From NCBI RefSeq assembly GCF_002218025.2, contig NZ_AP018680.1, forward strand, positions 124,001 to 188,000: 64,000 nt of DNA, written 5' to 3'. Each line of letters begins with the position of its first letter. Position 1 is the first letter of the stretch. The notes beneath the pieces were generated by a model that was given only the letters and a program-made list of their open reading frames with translations, did no database searches and was not told where the DNA came from. The translations under genes were made by a program, and so were the position numbers. Source of the stretch: Vibrio casei (lineage in GTDB: Bacteria; Pseudomonadota; Gammaproteobacteria; Enterobacterales; Vibrionaceae). Shown here in pieces: positions 20,076-29,039 of this stretch.

Positions 20076-20498
20076 AAAAGAAAAACCCCGAGGGCAAAAG
20101 CCCATCGGGGTTATAGTCTTACTCGCAGCAATCCGGCTACTAAATGTGCTCCATGCATCAAATCCTTGATAGCAGTGCTGTATCCTTCAGCGTATTCCTT
20201 TTCATCGCCGTCCTAGCGGTGTCCTTGGCCTTATCCTAGCCTGCTAATTCATCCTAATTAGCGCGCATCACTTGTTCCATGAGCGGTGTCCATTACATCA
20301 TCCTGATGTTTATTCCTTGCCTCAATCCTGAGGTGTCCATCGTCTTTCCTTAGTCATTACCATCCTAGTAATGATTGCGTCCATTCAATGTCCAATTTTG
20401 CTCCATGCTGGCTACTCTATCCTAAGTAACCGAATCTTCATCCTGAAGATGACCAATCCTTGGGTCTTTCCTGTTCCTGTCAGCATCCTTCCGACAGG
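20076..20498 (-). ncRNA. CsrB-family regulatory RNA (CsrA sponge)
   Basis: Read on the minus strand, this 420-base non-coding stretch carries about 18 AGGA motifs, many as AGGAT(G) in the loops of short hairpins, for example GCTAATT-AGGATG-AATTAGC, CATCA-GGA-TGATG and CTTCA-GGA-TGAAG. Further GGA triplets lie between hairpins. It ends in a strong terminator (AACCCCGA, GGGC loop region, TCGGGGTTTTTC) at 20081-20112. These are the defining features of CsrB/CsrC/CsrD RNAs, which bind many CsrA dimers and relieve CsrA repression. Vibrios usually have several copies; which one this is cannot be told. The ends are inferred from promoter and terminator. Confidence 0.92.
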
Positions 20499-20502
20499 GT
20501 TA

Positions 20503-20530
20503 ATAATACGCAGATAGTGAAATGGAACAA
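20503..20530 (-). promoter_or_regulatory. promoter of the Csr RNA
   Basis: On the minus strand TTGTTC (-35, 20530-20525) and TATTAT (-10, 20508-20503) are separated by 16 bases. Transcription would start near 20497, directly before the first hairpin of the RNA. Confidence 0.65.
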
Positions 20531-20648
20531 TAGCGTGAGTTCAAATTTATTTAAAAAAAGTGAAGGTGAAAATGACTTTATATATTAAAAACAATAATTT
20601 AAATTTTATTGTGGGTGTTATTAGTGTGTAGAAATGATGTTTTTCTTA

Positions 20649-20678
20649 CTCTCTTGTGCGAGATCTCGCACAAGAGAG
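20649..20678. promoter_or_regulatory. 30-bp palindrome, probable VarA (UvrY/GacA) site for the Csr RNA
   Basis: A perfect 30-bp palindrome is centred on AGATCT. Its core, TGTGCGAGATCTCGCACA (20655-20672), closely resembles the UvrY/GacA-type box upstream of csrB genes (TGTGAGAGATCTCTTACA in E. coli, from memory). It lies about 165 bases upstream of the predicted Csr RNA start, the distance expected for such sites. No T-run follows on either strand, which argues against a terminator for rarD. Confidence 0.72.
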
Positions 20679-20786
20679 GGGTAAGAAATCTGCATTATTG
20701 GCCATGCGGACTTTATTTTTCATCAAAGAATACTATTAACTCAGAATAAAACGATTTCTCAGCATGATGAATGAACGTTTTGTTAT

Positions 20787-21788
20787 TCATTTGGTTTCAT
20801 GGTTATTTTGAGTTTGAATATCGTTGATATCTTGAATGAGCGTTTCATTGGTTATCTCGATTTCTAATGCCTCTTTTCGTTGAGCGGCAGCCAACCTTTT
20901 ATTGTTGGAATTATTGTTAAGTCCATCCCAAGTAAACACAACTAATGCTGCCCAGATAAAAGCAAAGGTAATGATTTTATCTGGAGTGAAGGCTTCTCCA
21001 TAGACAAACACTGCCAGTAAAAACATTAAACTTGGGCCGATATATTGAATGAAACCTAATGTTGCTAAGCGTAAACGTACAGCGGCGCCAGCAAAACAAA
21101 GCAGTGGCAGTGTTGTGACAATACCAGCTGAAATGAGTAATACGTTGAGTGACATACTGTTGTTTGTTAAGTGGCTCGTCGCGGTATCGGCAAAGGCAAA
21201 CAAGTAGATAAAGGCAACGGGCAGTAACACGAGGGTTTCAATAAATAACCCGGTAAAAGCATCGAGATTGACTTTTTTACGCAATAGTCCGTAAATGCCA
21301 AAGCTGAAAGCAAGCACTATCGCAATAATGGGAACAGAACCAAAAACAACCAGTTGAACAATTACCCCAATACTGGCAAGGGTGACGGCAAACCATTGCA
21401 ATTTTCTTAATTTTTCATTAAGGAAAATCATGCCTAAAATGACATTAAACAGTGGGTTAATGTAATAGCCTAAGCTAGCATCAAGCATATGATCGATGCT
21501 AATAGCCCAAATAAATACCAGCCAATTAATACCAATGGTGATTGAGGTGATTAATAAATAGATGACTTTGGTTTTTGAGCGTAAGGTTTCTTTCACCATC
21601 TGCCACCCTTTGGTGACATACAGAAGGATAGCAAGGAAGATAAAAGACCAAATCACACGGTGGCATAGAATTTCAAAAGGGGGTACATCACCAAGCGCTT
21701 TAAAATAAATAGGCGCTATACCCCACATGATATAGGCAATAATGGCTAAGAGTACACCTTGTTTTGTCCGTTTTAACGCATCGTCCAT
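20787..21788 (-). CDS. rarD: RarD-family EamA transporter
   Basis: A 333-residue inner-membrane protein with about ten helices and the RarD N-terminal motif GVLLAIIAYIMWGIAPIYFK, followed by EILCHRVIWSF. RarD belongs to the drug/metabolite transporter superfamily; its natural substrate is not established. The start at 21788 fits family length. An upstream GTG at 21842 with AGGT five bases ahead would add 18 residues and cannot be excluded. The polar C-terminal tail of about 40 residues is longer than in E. coli RarD. Confidence 0.88.
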   Translation of the reverse strand: MDDALKRTKQGVLLAIIAYIMWGIAPIYFKALGDVPPFEILCHRVIWSFIFLAILLYVTKGWQMVKETLRSKTKVIYLLITSITIGINWLVFIWAISIDHMLDASLGYYINPLFNVILGMIFLNEKLRKLQWFAVTLASIGVIVQLVVFGSVPIIAIVLAFSFGIYGLLRKKVNLDAFTGLFIETLVLLPVAFIYLFAFADTATSHLTNNSMSLNVLLISAGIVTTLPLLCFAGAAVRLRLATLGFIQYIGPSLMFLLAVFVYGEAFTPDKIITFAFIWAALVVFTWDGLNNNSNNKRLAAAQRKEALEIEITNETLIQDINDIQTQNNHETK

Positions 21789-22019
21789 ATTATGATTTAC
21801 TTGTATTTTATTGAGAAACCACGAGTATAAAAGTCCGCACACTAATTACCTAATGAATTACAGGAATACTCAAATTGCGGTTCGGTAAAAGCAACAACGA
21901 TTGTTGGTTTCAATCGTATTAAAAGCCCACTACAATGGGCGGCTTTCCAGTCAATGCATAGCTTTTTAAGTTCGTGTTTTTTCTTTGACTGTTCCGATCA
22001 CCTTTTGTATTGAGATAGC

Positions 22020-23861
22020 ATGCCCAGCACTGAAACGGCCGAAATGATCCCACAATCAGAAATGACTCCAGAGCAAGTTCTGCAAGATGTCTTTGGCTAT
22101 CAAGCATTTCGTGATGGTCAGAAGCCGGTCATCGACAGTGTTCTTCTGGGGCAAGATAGTTTAGTTATTATGCCAACTGGTGGCGGTAAATCGCTATGCT
22201 ACCAAGTACCAGCATTGCTATTTTCGGGTTTAACTATTGTTATTTCGCCGCTTATTTCCTTGATGAAAGATCAAGTCGATCAGCTTAAAGCCAATGGCGT
22301 AGCGGCTGAATGCATTAACTCCTCCATGGATCGTGAAGATTTGATCCGTGTATATAACCGCATGAACAACGGTCAGCTAAAAATGGTGTATATCTCACCA
22401 GAACGCATCTTGAGCCGTGATTTTAGTGAACGTTTGGAGAATTTACCGCTGAGTATGATTGCGGTGGATGAAGCGCATTGTATTTCTCAATGGGGACATG
22501 ATTTCCGCCGTGAGTATGCTTTGCTCGGGCAACTTAAACAGCGCTTTCCACATGTCCCTGTAATGGCGTTAACCGCAACGGCGGATGAAGCAACTCGTAA
22601 AGATATCATTTCACGCTTGGAATTGAACAACCCTTTAGAATATTTGGGTAGCTTTGATCGCCCCAATATTCGCTATACCTTACTTGAAAAGCACAAGCCT
22701 GTTTCGCAAGTGATCCGTTATCTCGCCACCCAAAAAGGTCAGTGCGGCATTATTTATTGTGGTAGCCGTAAAAAAGTCGAAATGGTGACTGAAAAGCTGT
22801 GCAATAACCATATTCGAGCAGCAGGTTACCATGCTGGAATGGACAACGATGAGCGCGCGTATGTTCAAGAGGCGTTTCAGAAAGATGATATCCAAATTGT
22901 GGTTGCCACGGTCGCCTTTGGCATGGGGATCAACAAGCCCAATGTACGCTTTGTGTTGCACTTCGATATTCCACGTAATATTGAATCGTACTATCAAGAA
23001 ACTGGCCGAGCAGGACGCGATGGTCTACCAGCTGAAGCTGTGATGTTATACGATCCTGCTGATATGAGCTGGCTGCGCCGCATGCTAGATGAAAAAGATG
23101 AAGGGCCGCAAAAGCAAGTCGAAAGTCATAAACTTCATGCTATGGGTGCTTTTGCTGAAGCGCAGACTTGTCGTCGCCAAGTTCTGTTAAATTACTTTGG
23201 TGAATACAGTCATAAACCTTGTGGTAACTGCGATATTTGCCTTGATCCACCTAAGCATTTTGATGGTACAGAAGCTGCCAGAAAAGCATTGTCGTGTGTC
23301 TATCGAGTCAATCAAAATTTCGGGGTTGGTTATGTGGTGGAAGTTCTGCGCGGAATGCAAAATATTCGTGTGCGCGATAATGGGCACGATAAAATAACCA
23401 CTTATGGTATTGGCAAAGAACACAGTCATGATTATTGGGTTAGTATTATGCGGCAGCTGATCCATAAAGGTTTGTTGTCGCAAAATATTACCCGCAATTC
23501 GACTTTGCAGCTTACCGAAGAAGCTCGTCCATTATTACGTGGCGATATGGAGTTGCAATTAGCGGTACCTCGTTTAGATACTGCTCTTCGCTCGGCGAAA
23601 AATGACAAATTAGTCACTAAAAATTACGATAAAAAACTGTTCGCTAAGTTGCGTAAATTACGTAAATCGATTGCAGATGAAGATGGCTTACCGCCGTATG
23701 TGGTGTTTAGTGATGCGACGCTGGTGGATATGGCGGATATTCTGCCAACCTCTTATGGCGAAATGTTAGCAGTGAACGGCGTTGGTCAGCGCAAGCTTGA
23801 AAAATACGCCGATGCCTTTTTAGATGTGATTCAGGAGCACCTTACTTTAGGTGAAAGATGA
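22020..23861 (+). CDS. recQ: ATP-dependent DNA helicase RecQ
   Basis: A 613-residue RecQ helicase that unwinds DNA 3' to 5' in the RecF repair pathway. Domains in order are superfamily 2 helicase lobes with Walker A MPTGGGKSLCYQ, DEAH box VDEAHCISQWGHDFR and motif VI QETGRAGRDG, then an RQC domain with the zinc cysteines (QTCRRQ, CGNCDIC), and an HRDC domain near the C-terminus. The first ATG gives a slightly long N-terminus; ATGs at 22044 and 22062 are alternatives. The stop overlaps the next start. Confidence 0.95.
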   Translation: MPSTETAEMIPQSEMTPEQVLQDVFGYQAFRDGQKPVIDSVLLGQDSLVIMPTGGGKSLCYQVPALLFSGLTIVISPLISLMKDQVDQLKANGVAAECINSSMDREDLIRVYNRMNNGQLKMVYISPERILSRDFSERLENLPLSMIAVDEAHCISQWGHDFRREYALLGQLKQRFPHVPVMALTATADEATRKDIISRLELNNPLEYLGSFDRPNIRYTLLEKHKPVSQVIRYLATQKGQCGIIYCGSRKKVEMVTEKLCNNHIRAAGYHAGMDNDERAYVQEAFQKDDIQIVVATVAFGMGINKPNVRFVLHFDIPRNIESYYQETGRAGRDGLPAEAVMLYDPADMSWLRRMLDEKDEGPQKQVESHKLHAMGAFAEAQTCRRQVLLNYFGEYSHKPCGNCDICLDPPKHFDGTEAARKALSCVYRVNQNFGVGYVVEVLRGMQNIRVRDNGHDKITTYGIGKEHSHDYWVSIMRQLIHKGLLSQNITRNSTLQLTEEARPLLRGDMELQLAVPRLDTALRSAKNDKLVTKNYDKKLFAKLRKLRKSIADEDGLPPYVVFSDATLVDMADILPTSYGEMLAVNGVGQRKLEKYADAFLDVIQEHLTLGER

Positions 23862-24169
23862 GTATGGCGATGTTTAGCTTACGAGAATTTGACGCTGAAG
23901 CCGGGCGTATTATTTTAGTGAATCCCAGCTTTGATTTTGATTCTTATCCGCCTTTAGGGCAAAGATTGGTATCAATATTATCGGCTTCGATTGTTGATAA
24001 ACAAAGTGATGCGGATTTACATTCTTGGTTAATTGATTTTGAAGGCTGCCAGCTATTTTTACGCGCGGAGCATTACTCTGAAACCATGTGGATTGAAGCT
24101 TTATCACCGCAACAAGGTCATGAAGAATTACAATATTTGACTAAGTTGTTTGCGATCGGCATTAGTTAA
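23858..24169 (+). CDS. DUF3630-like protein, coupled to recQ
   Basis: A 103-residue soluble protein whose ATG overlaps the recQ stop in an ATGA junction, so it is translated with recQ. It has no membrane segment or known catalytic motif. I recognise it as the DUF3630 protein commonly found after recQ in vibrios. Function unknown; the coupling hints at a link to DNA repair but does not prove it. Confidence 0.8.
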   Translation: MSMAMFSLREFDAEAGRIILVNPSFDFDSYPPLGQRLVSILSASIVDKQSDADLHSWLIDFEGCQLFLRAEHYSETMWIEALSPQQGHEELQYLTKLFAIGIS

Positions 24170-24317
24170 TTTCTCTTATAAATGTGCGCTCGAGAACGAA
24201 GCGTTTGCATGAAAATTGAACACTTGCAGCAAGTGATGATTTCGGTATAATCGCGCTCGATTGACTTTAAAGTCAGGTTGTAAGATCAAATTACAACTTA
24301 CATTAGCCAAACTGAAT

Positions 24318-24352
24318 TATGGGTTCCCTCGCCCCCATACACTAAAAAAAGG
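24318..24352 (+). promoter_or_regulatory. preQ1-I riboswitch upstream of the queuosine-precursor transporter
   Basis: TATGGG (24318-24323) pairs with CCCATA (24334-24339) around the loop TTCCCTCGCC, followed by the A-rich tail CACTAAAAAAAGG. The loop CCT can pair with the tail AGG to form the H-type pseudoknot of preQ1-I aptamers. The tail AAAGG is also the ribosome binding site, seven bases before the ATG at 24360, so ligand binding should block translation. Downstream there is a COG1738 transporter, a known preQ1 regulon member. Only primary sequence was used. Confidence 0.78.
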
Positions 24353-24359
24353 TCACAAT

Positions 24360-25097
24360 ATGACACGTTCCAATTCCGGGGTTGCTCAAGTAGCAGCGCC
24401 ACAAGCTTCACTTGATCAAAAAGTACAGTTCTCTCAACCACAAAAAAATAAAGCCCTCTTCTGGTTGGTGCTGTTTCATTTGATGGTGATAGCCTCAAGT
24501 AACTATTTAGTACAAATTCCGTTTACCTTATTTGGGTTACATACCACTTGGGGGGCTTTTACCTTCCCATTTATTTTCTTGGCCACGGATTTAACTGTAC
24601 GTATTTTTGGCGCTGGTATGGCAAGACGGATCATCTTTTGGGTGATGTTGCCAGCCTTAGCTATTTCATATGTTTTGTCAGTTTTATTTTTCCAAGGCAG
24701 TTTTCAAGGTGTGGCGCAATTAGCCGTGTTTAATCTGTTTGTTGCCCGGATTGCGATTGCGAGTTTTATGGCGTATTTACTCGGCCAAATTATGGACATT
24801 CATGTGTTTAATCGTTTACGTCAAATGAAGCAATGGTGGATTGCACCTACCTGCTCAACTTTGTTTGGTAATGCATTAGATACTTTAGCCTTCTTCTCAA
24901 TAGCATTTTATATGAGTACTGATGCATTTATGGCACAACATTGGACCGAAATCGCTTTAGTAGATTACAGTGTTAAGTTGCTGATTAGTTTGGGCTTATT
25001 TGTTCCTGTGTACGGCGTGTTGCTTAATTATTTAATGAAAAAGCTAACAAGCGTTAATTCTACAACATTAAGCCTTGAAGTAAGGGGTAATGGATAG
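24360..25097 (+). CDS. yhhQ: queuosine precursor (preQ0/preQ1) transporter
   Basis: A 245-residue membrane protein of the COG1738 (YhhQ/VUT) family with about six helices and motifs FPFIFLATDLTVRIFG and LFGNALDTLAFFSIAFY. YhhQ imports 7-deazaguanine precursors for queuosine tRNA modification. A longer in-frame start at 24261 lies inside the riboswitch leader and is not used; the ATG at 24360 has AAAGG seven bases upstream. An intrinsic terminator follows at 25148. Confidence 0.93.
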   Translation: MTRSNSGVAQVAAPQASLDQKVQFSQPQKNKALFWLVLFHLMVIASSNYLVQIPFTLFGLHTTWGAFTFPFIFLATDLTVRIFGAGMARRIIFWVMLPALAISYVLSVLFFQGSFQGVAQLAVFNLFVARIAIASFMAYLLGQIMDIHVFNRLRQMKQWWIAPTCSTLFGNALDTLAFFSIAFYMSTDAFMAQHWTEIALVDYSVKLLISLGLFVPVYGVLLNYLMKKLTSVNSTTLSLEVRGNG

Positions 25098-25147
25098 ATA
25101 ACACGATCAATTTTATAACGAAATGTAAGTAATCATTTTATAGCTTT

Positions 25148-25179
25148 AAAAACCCAAGATTTTAATCTTGGGTTTTTAT
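25148..25179 (+). terminator. yhhQ terminator
   Basis: AAACCCAAGAT and ATCTTGGGTTT pair as a strong stem-loop flanked by A-run and T-run, about 50 bases after the transporter gene. Confidence 0.9.
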
Positions 25180-25250
25180 TTTTTAATCAATTGGTTACTT
25201 GTTTTTTGTTTTTTAATTAAAAATTAAATGATATTTTTTCTCATTTAGGG

Positions 25251-25280
25251 TTGCATTATTAATGAGAATGATTATTATTA
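25251..25280 (+). promoter_or_regulatory. ryhB promoter with Fur box
   Basis: TTGCAT (-35, 25251) and TATTAT (-10, 25273) are spaced by 16 bases. Overlapping them is AATGAGAATGATTATTATT (25261-25279), a good match to the Fur consensus GATAATGATAATCATTATC. The arrangement implies repression by Fur-iron and expression in iron starvation. Confidence 0.85.
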
Positions 25281-25284
25281 ACCT

Positions 25285-25458
25285 CGTCGACAGGGAAAAG
25301 AGAAACACAGCATTACGGTGTATGATTCTTTGCTTCTTTAAGACACGACATTGCTCACATTGCTTCCAGTGTATTTAAGCTTTCGTGGTAGGTGCATCAA
25401 GTTTTACATCTAACCACTTTTTGCTAAGCGACATCCATTCGGTGTCGCTTTCTTTTTT
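25285..25458 (+). ncRNA. ryhB: RyhB iron-responsive small RNA
   Basis: The stretch 25344-25371 contains CACGACATTGCTCACATTG followed by CTTCCAGTG, which is the conserved base-pairing core of enteric RyhB. The RNA starts after a Fur-controlled promoter and ends in the terminator AAGCGACA / TGTCGCTT plus T-run (25426-25458), giving about 174 bases. RyhB acts with Hfq to down-regulate iron-using proteins and remodel iron metabolism. The location upstream of polA agrees with V. cholerae. The 5' end is estimated from the promoter. Confidence 0.93.
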
Positions 25459-25692
25459 TATCGTTTTATTCCCTACTTTTTCTAAATTCTTTCATTTTCT
25501 TTTTTATTGTATCGGCATAATTTTTGCTGATGTTTTCCTGTGATCAATTGTTTTCCACAAAGGATCCATACATTACTTTCGGTCCCTTCACGATCTGATT
25601 TTATTTAACCTATTGTTTTTTAATTTATTAAATCATTTTTACGATAAGATCTTGACAATTTTTTGATTTTTTAAAAAAAGTTAACAACATAG

Positions 25693-25701
25693 TTATCCAC
25701 A
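25693..25701 (+). promoter_or_regulatory. DnaA-box match upstream of polA
   Basis: TTATCCACA is a perfect match to the strong DnaA box, located about 240 bases before the polA start. TTTTCCACA, a weaker match, lies about 140 bases further upstream. In the rest of 25459-25941 I see only A/T-rich sequence. A regulatory role is a guess. Confidence 0.35.
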
Positions 25702-25941
25702 GAGTTTTTTGTTGTATTCAAACGATATTTAATCTTTTAGGTGCATTAAATGTACAAAAGGGCAACTGGATGGTTAGGAAAGGGGCGCTATTCGTTGCAA
25801 TCTTAAGCGAGCAGACAAATATTTGTTAAAAGCGATGTTTTGCAATTAGAGTAACAAGAGTATAGACATAGATTCGAATCCTTAGACGTGGCATTCTACT
25901 CTTATTACCTTTGTTTTCTCTCAGCTTGGATATCAGACACT

Positions 25942-28761
25942 ATGGCAACAATCGCTGACAATTCATTGATCCTCATTGATGGCTCATCTTATTTATACCG
26001 CGCATTTCACGCTTATCCTGAAAGCATGAATAATGGCAATATTCAAACCAATGCCGTTTATGGTGTGGTGAATATGTTGCGCAGTATGATGAAACAGTTT
26101 TCTTCTGAACGTATTGCGGTCATTTTTGATGCAAAAGGCAAAACATTCCGTGATGACATGTATTCAGAATATAAAGCCAATCGTCCTTCGATGCCGCAAG
26201 AGTTACGCGATCAAATAGAGCCTTTGCATAATATTATTCGTGCGATGGGGTTACCATTAATCTGTGTTCCGGGTGTGGAAGCTGATGATGTGATAGGGAC
26301 TTTATCTTCTCAAGCGTCTAAAGATGGTATGCCAGTATTAATCAGCACTGGTGATAAAGATATGGCTCAATTAGTGGATGATAATGTCACCTTGATCAAC
26401 ACAATGACGAACGTTGTGATGGATAGAGAAGGAGTGATTGAAAAGTTTGGTTTACCGCCAGAGCTTATTATCGATTATCTAGCCTTAATGGGCGATAAAG
26501 TGGATAACATTCCTGGTGTTCCTGGGGTGGGGGATAAAACGGCAGTTGCATTACTACAAGGCTTAGGAAACTTAGAAACCATTTATCAAAATTTGGATAA
26601 AATTGTTGAGTTGTCTTTTCGTGGTTCAAAAACCATGGCAAAGAAATTATTAGACAATAAAGATAATGCCGATATGTCTTATCAATTAGCGACCATAAAA
26701 TTGGATGTAGAATTGGATTGTAAGCCAACGGATCTTTGTAAAGCGGAACCCGATAAAGATTCATTGATTAAATTATTCGGTGAACTCACGTTTAAATCTT
26801 GGTTGAATGAATTATTGGAAGGTGGAGATGGAAAAATCGCCGCAGTCGATGGTTTAGCGCAAGTTAAAGCGGAAAAAGGAAATGCCAATAAGAAGTCAGC
26901 GACTACTGCCGATGCACTTGAAGTAAATATGAGTCCAGCGAACATTGATCGTAGTCAATATGAAACGATCTTTGATCAAGAGACTTTTCTTGCTTGGATG
27001 GAAAAATTGCAACAAACGAAAGTGTTTGCCTTTGATACTGAAACCGACAGCTTAGATTACATGGTCGCGAATTTAGTTGGGTTATCATTTGCCACCGAAG
27101 AAGGCGTTGCCGCTTATGTCCCCGTTGCTCATGATTATTTAGATGCGCCAGAGCAGCTTGATCGTGATTGGGTATTGGCACAGCTTAAACCTATCTTAGA
27201 AGATCCAAATCAAGCGAAAGTGGGACAGAATTTAAAATACGATGCCAGTGTTTTAGCGCGATACAATATTGAAATGCGGGGCATTGAGTTTGACACTATG
27301 CTGGCCTCTTACGTATTTAACAGCGTGGGTGGTAAGCATGATATGGATAGCTTAGCGTTCCGCTTCTTACAACATAATTGTATTTCGTTTGAATCTTTAG
27401 CGGGCAAAGGAAAAAAACAGTTAACGTTTAATCAATTAGATTTAGAAGAAGCCGCTCCTTATGCTGCTGAAGACGCCGATGTTACTTTGCGTCTTCATCA
27501 TCGCCTACAAGCTGCATTAGAACAAGATGAAGGGCTGCTTTCTATTTATAAAGAGATTGAAGTTCCCCTTGTGCCTGTGATTTCTCGTATTGAACGTACC
27601 GGTGTCATGATTGATGACATGCTGTTAAATACTCAATCACATGAAATTGCCATTCGTTTAGAAGAGCTACAAAAAAAAGCGTTTGATGTGGCAGAACAAG
27701 AATTTAATTTAAGTTCACCAAAACAACTGCAAGCGATTTTGTTTGAAAAAATGGGCTTGCCAGTTGTGAAGAAAACCCCATCGGGCGCGCCGTCGACCAA
27801 TGAAGAGGTGCTGCAAGAACTTGCACTAGATTACTCGCTGCCTAAGCTTATTTTAGAACATCGTGGCTTATCTAAGTTGAAAACAACGTACACCGACAAA
27901 CTGCCGAAAATGATCAATCCACAAACAGGGCGAGTTCATACTTCGTATCATCAAGCGGTTACCGCGACTGGGCGCTTGTCATCAACCGATCCAAATTTAC
28001 AGAATATTCCCATTCGTAATGAAGAAGGACGTCGTATACGCCAAGCTTTTATTGCACCACATGGTTGGAAAATTTTAGCGGTCGACTATTCACAAATTGA
28101 ACTGCGCATTATGGCGCACCTATCAGGTGATAAAGCATTATTAGAAGCTTTTGCTCAAGGTAAAGATATTCACTCTGCTACCGCGGCAGAAGTGATGGGG
28201 TGTAGCATAGAAGATGTTTCTAGCGAACAACGCCGTCGAGCGAAAGCGATCAACTTTGGTTTGATTTACGGAATGAGTGCCTTTGGGCTTGCTAAACAAC
28301 TTGGAATCCCTCGTGGTGAAGCTCAGCAATATATGGATGTGTATTTTGAGCGCTATCCCGGTGTGATGCAATACATGGAAGACACACGCTCACAAGCGAC
28401 AGATCAAGGTTATGTTGAAACCTTGTTCGGTCGTCGTTTACACTTACCTGAAATTAAATCGAGCAATGGAATGCGCCGTAAAGGGGCTGAACGAGCGGCT
28501 ATTAATGCGCCAATGCAAGGGACTGCTGCTGATATTATTAAAAAGGCGATGCTGATAGTTGATCAATGGATTCAAGCAGAAGGCAATGGTGATGTGAAAT
28601 TACTGATGCAAGTACATGATGAACTGGTGTTTGAAGTGAAAGAAAGCGAATTAGAGCGGATTGAAATAAAAATACAAAAACTGATGGAGTCGGCGGCGGA
28701 ATTAAATGTGCCTTTAGTCGCTGAATTTGGTCATGGAGATAACTGGGATCAAGCCCATTAG
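25942..28761 (+). CDS. polA: DNA polymerase I
   Basis: A 939-residue enzyme for gap repair and Okazaki-fragment processing. The N-terminal 5'-nuclease domain starts [16 protein letters not shown] and has [10 protein letters not shown] and the helix-hairpin-helix [14 protein letters not shown]. The proofreading domain keeps its catalytic acids ([13 protein letters not shown]), and the polymerase domain has [34 protein letters not shown] and [11 protein letters not shown]. The ATG at 25942 is chosen by comparison with known PolA N-termini; an upstream GTG at 25888 would add 18 unrelated residues. Spot 42 follows downstream, as in E. coli. Confidence 0.96.
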   Translation: MATIADNSLILIDGSSYLYRAFHAYPESMNNGNIQTNAVYGVVNMLRSMMKQFSSERIAVIFDAKGKTFRDDMYSEYKANRPSMPQELRDQIEPLHNIIRAMGLPLICVPGVEADDVIGTLSSQASKDGMPVLISTGDKDMAQLVDDNVTLINTMTNVVMDREGVIEKFGLPPELIIDYLALMGDKVDNIPGVPGVGDKTAVALLQGLGNLETIYQNLDKIVELSFRGSKTMAKKLLDNKDNADMSYQLATIKLDVELDCKPTDLCKAEPDKDSLIKLFGELTFKSWLNELLEGGDGKIAAVDGLAQVKAEKGNANKKSATTADALEVNMSPANIDRSQYETIFDQETFLAWMEKLQQTKVFAFDTETDSLDYMVANLVGLSFATEEGVAAYVPVAHDYLDAPEQLDRDWVLAQLKPILEDPNQAKVGQNLKYDASVLARYNIEMRGIEFDTMLASYVFNSVGGKHDMDSLAFRFLQHNCISFESLAGKGKKQLTFNQLDLEEAAPYAAEDADVTLRLHHRLQAALEQDEGLLSIYKEIEVPLVPVISRIERTGVMIDDMLLNTQSHEIAIRLEELQKKAFDVAEQEFNLSSPKQLQAILFEKMGLPVVKKTPSGAPSTNEEVLQELALDYSLPKLILEHRGLSKLKTTYTDKLPKMINPQTGRVHTSYHQAVTATGRLSSTDPNLQNIPIRNEEGRRIRQAFIAPHGWKILAVDYSQIELRIMAHLSGDKALLEAFAQGKDIHSATAAEVMGCSIEDVSSEQRRRAKAINFGLIYGMSAFGLAKQLGIPRGEAQQYMDVYFERYPGVMQYMEDTRSQATDQGYVETLFGRRLHLPEIKSSNGMRRKGAERAAINAPMQGTAADIIKKAMLIVDQWIQAEGNGDVKLLMQVHDELVFEVKESELERIEIKIQKLMESAAELNVPLVAEFGHGDNWDQAH

Positions 28762-28793
28762 AATTATGTTACTTTTATTACATTAGATTACAT

Positions 28794-28821
28794 GAGCCAC
28801 CTCACGAGGTGGCTTTTTTTT
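28794..28821 (+). terminator. polA terminator
   Basis: GAGCCACCTC and GAGGTGGCT pair around a very short loop and are followed by eight T. It lies about 30 bases after the polA stop. Confidence 0.9.
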
Positions 28822-28898
28822 ATGCGAAATAAGCTCATGATTTATTTTGATAAATTGTTATTAAAACGAAGTTTATGAAAAAAAAGCACAAAAAAACT

Positions 28899-28926
28899 TT
28901 GAACTGAGCAACATTTACGGTAAATT
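28899..28926 (+). promoter_or_regulatory. spf promoter
   Basis: TTGAAC (28899-28904) and TAAATT (28921-28926) with a 16-base spacer place the start at about G28934, exactly where similarity to Spot 42 begins. I do not see a clear CRP site, although CRP represses spf in E. coli. Confidence 0.6.
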
Positions 28927-28933
28927 AATAGGC

Positions 28934-29039
28934 GTAGGGTACATAGGTAAGATGTTCTATCTTTAAGACCTTTTGTTTCACGTTATTGGATTAGGCTGTT
29001 TCAGCCGCCCCAGTCAGTTTTTGACTGGGGCGTTTTTTA
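28934..29039 (+). ncRNA. spf: Spot 42 small RNA
   Basis: The sequence begins GTAGGGTACATAGGTAAGA, continues through GATGTTCTATCTTTAAGACC, and ends with the terminator GCCCCAGTCA / TGACTGGGGC plus T-run, closely matching E. coli Spot 42 along about 106 bases. Spot 42 is an Hfq-dependent RNA controlled by CRP that represses catabolic and transport genes during growth on glucose. Its location directly after polA is the conserved one. Confidence 0.96.

Noticed and set aside
20100..20500. Possible CRISPR array or tandem repeat locus, because of regularly spaced ATCCT motifs.
   Set aside because: The units are different hairpins that share only AGGA on the minus strand, spacing is uneven, and the end is an intrinsic terminator. 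A CsrB-family RNA explains all of it.
20649..20678. Terminator of rarD.
   Set aside because: The palindrome is strong but has no T-run on either side and matches a response-regulator box upstream of the Csr promoter.
24261..24359. N-terminal extension of the queuosine-precursor transporter.
   Set aside because: It overlaps the riboswitch, lacks a ribosome binding site, and is not family-like; the start at 24360 is well supported.
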